DNA of 20,204 bases from Cacconaster sp045599325 (lineage in GTDB: Bacteria; Bacteroidota; Bacteroidia; Bacteroidales; UBA932). Under the pieces are notes generated by a model. It was given only the letters and a program-made list of their open reading frames with translations, did no database searches and was not told the DNA's origin. Where the stretch lies: contig JAZRVT010000045.1 of NCBI GenBank assembly GCA_045599325.1, positions 1 through 20,204 on the forward strand, read 5' to 3'. The translations under genes were made by a program, and so were the position numbers. Below are positions 15,120-20,204 of this stretch, one piece after another (the stretch's first letter is position 1; the number at the start of each line of letters is the position of its first letter).

Positions 15120-16415
15120 CTAATAGCCGTATTTCTTCCAGAGAGTCTGCAGACGCCTGCGGATTTCATTCTCGCGTGCATTCTGGCCCGGGTCATAGAA
15201 CTTCCTGCCGGCAAGAGCGTCAGGCAGGAACTCCTGGTCCACGAAGTTGCCCTCGAAGGCGTGGGCATACTTGTAGTCTTTGGCGTAGCCCAGCTCCTTC
15301 ATCAGCCGGGTAGGGGCGTTTCTCAGGTGAAGCGGCACCGCAGGGGCGTCGTTGGTGGAATTGACCATCGCCAGAGCGTCGTCGATGGCCATATATGCTG
15401 AATTGCTCTTCGGACTGGTGGCCAGGTAGATGCAGGTCTCTGCCAGAATTATGCGGGCCTCCGGCATTCCGATCTGGTGGACTGCGTTGAAGCAGCTTTC
15501 GGCCAGCAGCGCCGCGTTAGGGTTGGCCAGGCCTACATCCTCAGAGGCCAGGATAAGCATCCTGCGTGCGATGAAGAGCGGGTCCTCGCCGCCAGCCAGC
15601 ATCCTTGCCATCCAGTAGATTGCACCGTTCGGGTCGCTTCCGCGCATGCTCTTGATGAATGCCGAGATGATGTCGTAGTGCTGCTCGCCGTTCTTGTCGT
15701 AGAGGGCGATGTTCTCCTGAAGGCGGTCCGTCACGGTCTGGTTGTCGATGACGACAGGCGCATCTTCAGGGAAGGACTGCACAATTATGTCGATAATATT
15801 CAGGAGTTTGCGGGCGTCACCTCCACTAAAGCGGAAGATAGCTTCCTTCTCCTTTACTTCGACTTTGCGCGACTTCAGATATGCGTCCTCCGACAGGGCG
15901 CGGGTCAGGAGGATGTCCAGGTCCTTGACCTCGAGGCTCTTCAGCACATAGACCTGGCAGCGGGAGAGGAGCGGTGTGATCACCTCGAAAGAAGGGTTTT
16001 CGGTGGTGGCGCCTATCAGCACGATGACGCCGCTCTCCACTGCGCCCAGAAGCGCGTCCTGCTGCGCCTTGTTGAAGCGGTGGATCTCGTCTATGAAGAG
16101 GATCGGTGCCCCTGCAGTCGCGAACATCCGGCTGCGGTTTGCCCTGTCAATCACTTCGCGCACATCCTTGATGCCGGAACTGATGGCGCTCAGGGTGTAG
16201 AACTCCCTTGAGAGAGTGTTGGCGATAATCCGGGCAAGTGTCGTCTTGCCGACTCCCGGAGGGCCCCAGAGGATGAATGAAGAGACATTGCCTGTCTCAA
16301 TCATATTTCTCAGGACTGCATTCCTGCCCACCAGATGCTCCTGGCCGACATATTCGTCCAGGCTGCGCGGGCGCAGACGTTCAGGGAGTGGTACAATCTG
16401 GATACTGCCTGGCAT
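15120..16415 (-). CDS. rarA: replication-associated recombination protein A (RarA/MgsA)
   Basis: A 431-residue AAA+ ATPase that acts at stalled replication forks, related to clamp loaders. Visible motifs: PLPERLRPRSLDEYVGQEHL at the start, Walker A GPPGVGKT (51-58), Walker B LFIDEIH (106-112), sensor 1 GATTENPSF (135-143), arginine finger in LLSRCQ (Arg152) and sensor 2 GDARKLLN (199-206). The C-terminal half has the RarA segments MRGSDPNGAIYWMARML, ASEDVGLANPNA and the end KFYDPGQNARENEIRRRL. Length is normal. It starts 6 bases downstream of a lipoprotein gene on the same strand, so it probably shares that promoter. Confidence 0.96.
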   Translation of the reverse strand: MPGSIQIVPLPERLRPRSLDEYVGQEHLVGRNAVLRNMIETGNVSSFILWGPPGVGKTTLARIIANTLSREFYTLSAISSGIKDVREVIDRANRSRMFATAGAPILFIDEIHRFNKAQQDALLGAVESGVIVLIGATTENPSFEVITPLLSRCQVYVLKSLEVKDLDILLTRALSEDAYLKSRKVEVKEKEAIFRFSGGDARKLLNIIDIIVQSFPEDAPVVIDNQTVTDRLQENIALYDKNGEQHYDIISAFIKSMRGSDPNGAIYWMARMLAGGEDPLFIARRMLILASEDVGLANPNAALLAESCFNAVHQIGMPEARIILAETCIYLATSPKSNSAYMAIDDALAMVNSTNDAPAVPLHLRNAPTRLMKELGYAKDYKYAHAFEGNFVDQEFLPDALAGRKFYDPGQNARENEIRRRLQTLWKKYGY

Positions 16416-16421
16416 AGAAAA

Positions 16422-16934
16422 TCAGTATAGCAGCTCGCAGACGAGTCTTCCGTCGAGAGTGTATTTGCCGTCAGCAAGCGTGAAGACGACATTTTCAAAG
16501 ATCAGAGTGGCGCCGCCGCCGCTCAAGCCGATGCACGCTATGTTGCCGGTATATTTCGGGCAATAGTCTCTAGAGTTTGAAGAACAGGGCTTTGCGAAGA
16601 CGGACTCCTGGGGTTTCAGGGATGTGCCGAGAGTCCAGGTGCTGACAGAAGGGAAATAGACGCTCAGTGTCAGATAGTCTGCCGCATTCACCCCGGAAGT
16701 GGATGCATAGAGCCAGGAACACTCTTCAACCTCGCTTTTGACTGAAATGAACGCCTTGCTGAAATTGAGCTTGGCACCCGTCGGGGTGGTGATGCTGAGA
16801 AGTTCTTTTGAAACAGACCCGGCATCGGAATAATTCATTTCGTCCGGTCCCATCATCGAAGCCATGCAGGAGGAAACGCACAGGATTGCGGAGAGACTGA
16901 GAAGCAGCAGGGAAAGGCAGGCAGTTTTTTTCAT
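16422..16934 (-). CDS. small lipoprotein of unknown function upstream of rarA
   Basis: A 170-residue protein with an N-terminal leader ending CVSSC, so Cys23 is the likely lipidated residue and the mature protein is exported. The body is rich in Ser, Thr and hydrophobic residues in short alternating stretches, suggesting a beta-sandwich. Four further cysteines occur at about 72, 117, 124 and 134, which could form disulfides. No family is recognised. It has a clear -7 box at 16960-16967 and is followed after 6 bases by rarA, an odd operon partner for a cytoplasmic ATPase; shared transcription may be coincidental. Confidence 0.75.
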   Translation of the reverse strand: MKKTACLSLLLLSLSAILCVSSCMASMMGPDEMNYSDAGSVSKELLSITTPTGAKLNFSKAFISVKSEVEECSWLYASTSGVNAADYLTLSVYFPSVSTWTLGTSLKPQESVFAKPCSSNSRDYCPKYTGNIACIGLSGGGATLIFENVVFTLADGKYTLDGRLVCELLY

Positions 16935-16959
16935 ATGTAAATCGTTTTCCTCTTAAACG

Positions 16960-16967
16960 CAAAGATA
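16960..16967 (-). promoter_or_regulatory. -7 box (TATCTTTG) of the lipoprotein-rarA operon
   Basis: The minus strand reads TATCTTTG, a match to TAnnTTTG, 25 bases before the ATG at 16934. It lies where the -33 region of the divergent sigma-factor promoter would be, so the two promoters probably compete for polymerase. Confidence 0.6.
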
Positions 16968-16971
16968 TTCT

Positions 16972-17008
16972 TTTTGTTGCAAATAAGTTAAATTTGCCTG
17001 CAACAAAA
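16972..17008. promoter_or_regulatory. operator-like 9-bp dyad over the sigma-factor promoter
   Basis: TTTTGTTGC (16972-16980) and GCAACAAAA (17000-17008) are perfect inverted repeats with 19 bases between them. The centre falls inside the -7 box of the sigma gene. A second, inner dyad, GCAAAT (16979-16984) and ATTTGC (16992-16997), overlaps it. The placement suggests a binding site for a dimeric regulator; a transcript hairpin is less likely because the start site would fall inside it. Confidence 0.45.
16989..16996 (+). promoter_or_regulatory. -7 box (TAAATTTG) of the ECF sigma/anti-sigma operon
   Basis: TAAATTTG matches TAnnTTTG and lies 47 bases before the ATG at 17044. This would be a housekeeping-sigma promoter. 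An additional ECF-type autoregulated promoter was not recognised. Confidence 0.5.
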
Positions 17009-17043
17009 TCACAATTGAGGCGTTTACTTTCCGGAAAGCGTTG

Positions 17044-17598
17044 ATGAAGGAGCGGGAATTATATGACGGTTGCCTTGCCGGCGACCGCACTGCGCAGAAG
17101 GAGCTGTATGAGAATACGGCCCCCTCTATGCTCGGCGTCTGCCTGAGGTATCTCGGCAACCGAGCGGACGCCGAGGATGTGATGCAGGATGCATATATCC
17201 GTATCTTCAGTTCCCTCAACAAGTTCCATTACAGGGGAGACGGCTCTCTCTCTGCCTGGATGTCCAGGATTATGGTGAACTTCTCAATCGACTTCCTCAG
17301 GAAGAAGAACAGGCTACAGGCAGGACTGCCTGTCGTAGAGGGAGCGCTGCCTGAAGTCGGGGAGGAACCTGAACCCTCATCAGTCCGCAGCATACCGGCC
17401 GAGGTGCTGATGGATATGGTGGCTTCTCTTCCTGACGGCTACAGGACCGTCTTCAACTTAGTGGCGGTCGAGCGGATGCGCCACAGAGAGGTCGCCGGGA
17501 TGCTGGGCATCAGCGTCGGCACTTCCACCTCGCGTTACCAGAGGGCGCGGCATATGCTCGCCCGGATGATTGAATCCTATGAAAAATCGACAGAATGA
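17044..17598 (+). CDS. ECF-type RNA polymerase sigma-70 factor
   Basis: A 184-residue extracytoplasmic-function sigma factor with only the two DNA/polymerase-binding regions. Region 2 covers about residues 24-92 (DAEDVMQDAYIRIF, 42-55, then AWMSRIMVNFSIDFLRKK). Region 4 covers about 117-172, with LPDGYRTVFNL and the helix-turn-helix HREVAGMLGISVGTSTSRYQR. I chose ATG 17044; a TTG directly before it (17041) would add one residue, but ATG is the normal start in this phylum. It overlaps the anti-sigma gene by four bases (ATGA), the usual coupling for a sigma/anti-sigma pair. The regulon is unknown. Confidence 0.92.
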   Translation: MKERELYDGCLAGDRTAQKELYENTAPSMLGVCLRYLGNRADAEDVMQDAYIRIFSSLNKFHYRGDGSLSAWMSRIMVNFSIDFLRKKNRLQAGLPVVEGALPEVGEEPEPSSVRSIPAEVLMDMVASLPDGYRTVFNLVAVERMRHREVAGMLGISVGTSTSRYQRARHMLARMIESYEKSTE

Positions 17599-18956
17599 AA
17601 CAGAATAATGACAAATGGATTGATGACCTGAAGGAGCAGATTTCAGGTTATGAGGTGCCAGGGGCGGAGGCAGGTTGGGATGCGCTGTCGCGGAGGCTTG
17701 ATGCTGGAGCAGCAGGCGGTGTCTCTGCCGTGACTTCCGCACGCCGCGGCTGGAAGGTAAAGGCCGGCATCGCTGCCGCCGCTGCTGCTGCCGTTGCCGC
17801 CGTGGTGCTTCTCCTGCCGGAGAGGGCAGAAAACAGCGCTGTCGCTGTAAACGCCCCTGTGACAGAGGTTGTGGACAATGCTGACAGAGAGGCGCCTGTT
17901 TCCGTGCCTCTGCCTGAGGCAGCTGTGCCTGACGCAGCATCTGCTTCAGCTGCATCCAGTGCCGAAGTTACTGTGACTGCCGCTGCTGAAGTGAAGCCAT
18001 CTGCTGCCGGCGGTGCTCCATCGGAGGCTGTCTGCTCTGAGAAGGAGGCTGGCGCATCGGCCGGGAATTCTTCGCCGATAACCGCAGAGAAGCCTGATGC
18101 GGCAGGAACGACAACCGGAACGGTGAAAACAGTCTCGGATAAATCTTTCGAGGAGCTGCTGGCGGAGGCTTATCCTGAAGAGACCGCTCCAAAGGGCAGT
18201 ACGCGCGGCTGGAACATCACAGCCGGCACATCCGCAGTGGGAGCCGGAGCAGGGGAGGCTCTCGCCGCCACAAGGGCGCTCTCCCGCATCGAGGGCATCT
18301 TCATCCCGCCGATCTTCTACTCCTTCGACCTTAAGTCATCCACGGCATATCCTGCAGGAAGGATCGCTAGCGGTGCCAGCAATGAGATGTACGGCAGCCC
18401 GAGCAGTTCAGCCACTTGCAACAGCCTCGATATGCTGCAGGTCAAAAGCGGCAATGTGGCATCAGAATTCACGGACAAGGCAGTTTCATATACCCACCGC
18501 CAGCCTGTCAGGATCAGCCTCTTCGTCAGCCGCGAGTTCGGGGCGGCAAGCGCGGTAGAGAGCGGGGTGGTCTACTCCGTCCTCAGGACTGAGTATGCCT
18601 TCGCGGCCTCCGGCGCCGCGTCAAATGTGCGCACGCTCCATTATCTCGGCATTCCGCTGAACTATCGCTGGGATATGGTGGCGCGTCCGCGATTCGATGC
18701 ATATCTTAAAGCCGGGGCCATGGCTGAGAAATGCCTTGGCGGCACGAACGACATCTATCTGAAGCCGGACACCAAGACTGTCTATCTCTCTCTCAACGGT
18801 GCCGCCGGTGCTGAATATCTGCTTTCAGACCATCTGGGCATCTTCGCAGAGCCCGGCATCTCATACTATCTGCCGAACGACTCCTACACGATTTCCATCT
18901 ACAACGACAACCCGCTGTCTTTCAGCCTGAATGCTGGAGTCAGGTTCAGACTGTAA
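17595..18956 (+). CDS. anti-sigma factor fused to an outer-membrane beta-barrel domain (dual membrane-spanning type)
   Basis: A 453-residue protein in three parts. Residues 1-54 are cytoplasmic: KWIDDLKEQISGYEVPGAEAGW resembles the short N-terminal anti-sigma segment of Bacteroidota. An Ala/Val-rich inner-membrane helix spans about 56-75. A long low-complexity linker (about 76-210, Ala/Pro/Ser/Glu/Val-rich) could cross the periplasm. Residues about 215-453 look like a small outer-membrane barrel (porin-family type), with repeated aromatic-ended strands and the ending FSLNAGVRFRL. This matches the dual membrane-spanning anti-sigma (Dma) architecture described in Bacteroides thetaiotaomicron and linked to outer-membrane vesiculation. 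It is translated from the end of the sigma gene, so its partner is the sigma factor at 17044. Confidence 0.85.
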   Translation: MKQNNDKWIDDLKEQISGYEVPGAEAGWDALSRRLDAGAAGGVSAVTSARRGWKVKAGIAAAAAAAVAAVVLLLPERAENSAVAVNAPVTEVVDNADREAPVSVPLPEAAVPDAASASAASSAEVTVTAAAEVKPSAAGGAPSEAVCSEKEAGASAGNSSPITAEKPDAAGTTTGTVKTVSDKSFEELLAEAYPEETAPKGSTRGWNITAGTSAVGAGAGEALAATRALSRIEGIFIPPIFYSFDLKSSTAYPAGRIASGASNEMYGSPSSSATCNSLDMLQVKSGNVASEFTDKAVSYTHRQPVRISLFVSREFGAASAVESGVVYSVLRTEYAFAASGAASNVRTLHYLGIPLNYRWDMVARPRFDAYLKAGAMAEKCLGGTNDIYLKPDTKTVYLSLNGAAGAEYLLSDHLGIFAEPGISYYLPNDSYTISIYNDNPLSFSLNAGVRFRL

Positions 18957-18964
18957 CCGCTTGC

Positions 18965-18997
18965 GCAGCAGCGTCGCCGATGGCCGGTGGCTGCTGC
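18965..18997. terminator. GC-rich hairpin between convergent genes (weak terminator candidate)
   Basis: GCAGCAGC (18965-18972) and GCTGCTGC (18990-18997) form an 8-bp stem with a 17-base loop in the 44-base gap between the anti-sigma gene and the rhodanese fusion gene. There is no T-run on either side, so it is at best a weak bidirectional terminator or an mRNA 3'-end stabiliser. Confidence 0.3.
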
Positions 18998-19000
18998 CGG

Positions 19001-19780
19001 TCAGAAGTGCACGACTTCTTCCGGCCTGGTGAATGAGCAGAAGCGGGCGGTGGCGTCGGTGAAGTAGTAGACGGCGGTGTTTCCGTCGTTCTCATTGTAC
19101 ATCGAGCGGAGGTTAGGGTAGGCGTCGAGCATCGACTTCTTTGCCTCGATGCGCTCGTCCTCGACCAGTGTGCCGCTCAGGCGGAGCCATTCGGCGCCGT
19201 TGAAGCAGCAGAGCTCGACCTTGCCGTTCCGGCCTATCTGTTTCGCCACATCCTTGATATGGCCGGTCTGGATGTAGAGCCTGCCCTCGAAGATGTTTAT
19301 TGTGCCGAATGGCCGTACACGCGGCTGGTCGCCGTCTGCGGTGGCAATGTAGTATGTCCCGCAGGCCTTGATGAAATCATATGTCTTTTTCATTGCCTTG
19401 AAATTGATCTGTTCAACTGGATAACCGGCCTGCGCCCATTCAGCGATCCCGCCTTCAAGGTTATACACCTTGTAGCCCTCTGCGGAGAGTATTTCAGCGG
19501 CGGTGCGGCTGCGTCTGCCGGTCCTGCAGTAGACCGCGACTTTCTTTCCCGTCAGCCTGCGGAGAGCCTCGTCGCGGAAGTCCCTCTTCTGGACGTCAAT
19601 CTGGACGGCGCCGGCGATATGCCCCTCAATGAATTCCTCAGCGGTCCGGCAGTCCAGAACCTGCACGGAGCTCTTCCCGGCGAGCCGCCTGAATTCAGCG
19701 CTGTTGACATTCTTGTATGCCGCACTTGGGGCAAAGGCTGCCAGAACTGCGGCAGCAAGCAGAATTGCAAATCGTTTCAT
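19001..19780 (-). CDS. exported rhodanese domain fused to a pyridoxamine-phosphate-oxidase-like flavin-binding domain
   Basis: A 259-residue protein. A signal-peptide-like leader (MKRFAILLAAAVLAAFAPSA) is followed by a rhodanese domain (about 24-122) with the persulfide Cys85 in the active-site loop CRTGRRS and typical DCRTAEEFIEGHIAGAVQID and NLEGGIAEW segments. From residue 130 a second domain starts MKKTYDFIKACGTYYIATAD, which looks like the beginning of a free-standing PNPOx-like split-barrel protein (130-252, PRVRPFGTINIFEGRLYIQTG, VELCCFNGAEWLRLSG). The linker is only about 8 residues. Rhodaneses move sulfane sulfur; the second domain commonly binds FMN and reduces or binds small molecules. 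The combined role is unknown, and flavin loading outside the cytoplasm would be unusual. No -7 box was seen directly upstream. Confidence 0.85.
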   Translation of the reverse strand: MKRFAILLAAAVLAAFAPSAAYKNVNSAEFRRLAGKSSVQVLDCRTAEEFIEGHIAGAVQIDVQKRDFRDEALRRLTGKKVAVYCRTGRRSRTAAEILSAEGYKVYNLEGGIAEWAQAGYPVEQINFKAMKKTYDFIKACGTYYIATADGDQPRVRPFGTINIFEGRLYIQTGHIKDVAKQIGRNGKVELCCFNGAEWLRLSGTLVEDERIEAKKSMLDAYPNLRSMYNENDGNTAVYYFTDATARFCSFTRPEEVVHF

Positions 19781-19815
19781 ACTGCAATTTACGAATTATT
19801 CGCAAAACTGCACTC

Positions 19816-19846
19816 TTTGAAAACAATCTGCATTTCGTTATATTTG
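19816..19846 (+). promoter_or_regulatory. complete Bacteroidota promoter (TTTG-N19-TATATTTG)
   Basis: TTTG at 19816-19819 and TATATTTG at 19839-19846 are separated by 19 bases, matching both elements and the spacing of the Bacteroidota housekeeping promoter. It reads toward the YbjQ-family gene at 19877, 30 bases downstream. This is the best promoter in the window and supports the use of the -7 motif alone elsewhere. Confidence 0.8.
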
Positions 19847-19876
19847 CGTATTACGTGAATATTTTCAGATAATACT

Positions 19877-20197
19877 ATGATACTTACAACAACTCCGACT
19901 GTGGAAGGACACAGAATCAAGGAATACCGGGGCGTGGTCTTCGGTGAAGTTATCAACGGCGTGAATTTCTTTAAGGATTTCGGAGCGAGCATCCGCAATC
20001 TTGTAGGCGGACGCTCCTCTTCTTACGAAGGAGAACTGATCAGTGCACGCAACAGTGCAATGCAGGAGATGGAGAGCCGCGCTGCGGCGCTCGGCGCAAA
20101 TGCGGTTGTTGGTATTGACATTGATTATGAGGTGCTTGGCGAAGGCGGAGGAATGCTGATGGTGACTGCTTCCGGAACCGCTGTTGTGCTGGAATAG
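19877..20197 (+). CDS. YbjQ/UPF0145 family protein
   Basis: A complete 106-residue protein that starts MILTTTPTVEGHRIKEYRGVV and continues GEVINGVNFFKDFGASIRNLVGGRS and AMQEMESRAAALGANAVVGIDIDYE, the hallmarks of the YbjQ (UPF0145, DUF74) family. Members are small cytoplasmic proteins, probably pentameric rings, annotated as putative heavy-metal-binding; the true function is unsettled. The start is clear: the ATG follows a good promoter and gives the full family length. It appears monocistronic as far as the window shows; only 7 bases remain after the stop. Confidence 0.92.
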   Translation: MILTTTPTVEGHRIKEYRGVVFGEVINGVNFFKDFGASIRNLVGGRSSSYEGELISARNSAMQEMESRAAALGANAVVGIDIDYEVLGEGGGMLMVTASGTAVVLE

Positions 20198-20204
20198 AAG
20201 GAGG

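Noticed and set aside
15477..16211. A 244-codon plus-strand frame
   Set aside because: It is antisense to rarA, which has all AAA+ motifs.
17041..17043. TTG as the start codon of the sigma factor
   Set aside because: The ATG directly after it gives essentially the same protein, and TTG starts are rare in this phylum.

Overview
The window looks like chromosomal DNA of a member of the Bacteroidota, most likely order Bacteroidales. The signs are repeated TAnnTTTG-type -7 promoter boxes in front of genes, several lipoproteins with short MKK/MKR leaders, a fimbrillin-like/InlB-repeat surface lipoprotein, an ECF sigma factor paired with an anti-sigma/outer-membrane-barrel fusion, and a FucP-like MFS carrier. 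Species cannot be read from the sequence; a moderately GC-rich gut lineage is my guess.

Left part (1-4610). Positions 1-482 hold no convincing gene but contain a 104-bp exact direct repeat (2-105 and 281-384) and a 51-bp-period array of palindromes. A visibly AT-richer three-gene minus-strand operon follows: a secreted alpha/beta-hydrolase lipoprotein (4574-3072), an overlooked 50-residue protein (3051-2899), and a 783-residue multidomain surface lipoprotein (2886-535). It starts at a TATCTTTG box and ends at a good intrinsic terminator (477-514). This is the most accessory-looking part of the window and my main candidate for an undescribed unit.

Middle (4649-11468). A short-chain fatty acid transporter (AtoE type) is divergent from a five-gene polyamine uptake operon: a beta-barrel outer-membrane protein, then potA, potB, potC and potD with overlapping or abutting junctions, closed by a strong terminator. 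PotA has a duplicated C-terminal regulatory module, and PotD has both an N-terminal lipobox and a C-terminal membrane helix.

Right-middle (11536-16934). A POTRA-less Omp85-family barrel overlaps a FucP-like MFS transporter by 11 bases (minus strand). Divergent from it is a membrane-anchored alpha/beta hydrolase, which converges on rarA. A small lipoprotein of unknown function lies 6 bases upstream of rarA in the same operon.

Right end (16935-20204). Divergent overlapping promoters with a 9-bp dyad precede an ECF sigma factor and a translationally coupled anti-sigma factor that carries an outer-membrane-barrel domain, the architecture known as dual membrane-spanning anti-sigma in Bacteroides. 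Next come an exported rhodanese/PNPOx-like flavin-domain fusion on the minus strand and, behind a textbook TTTG-N19-TATATTTG promoter, a complete YbjQ/UPF0145 protein.

No tRNA, rRNA, transposase or true CRISPR array was recognised.
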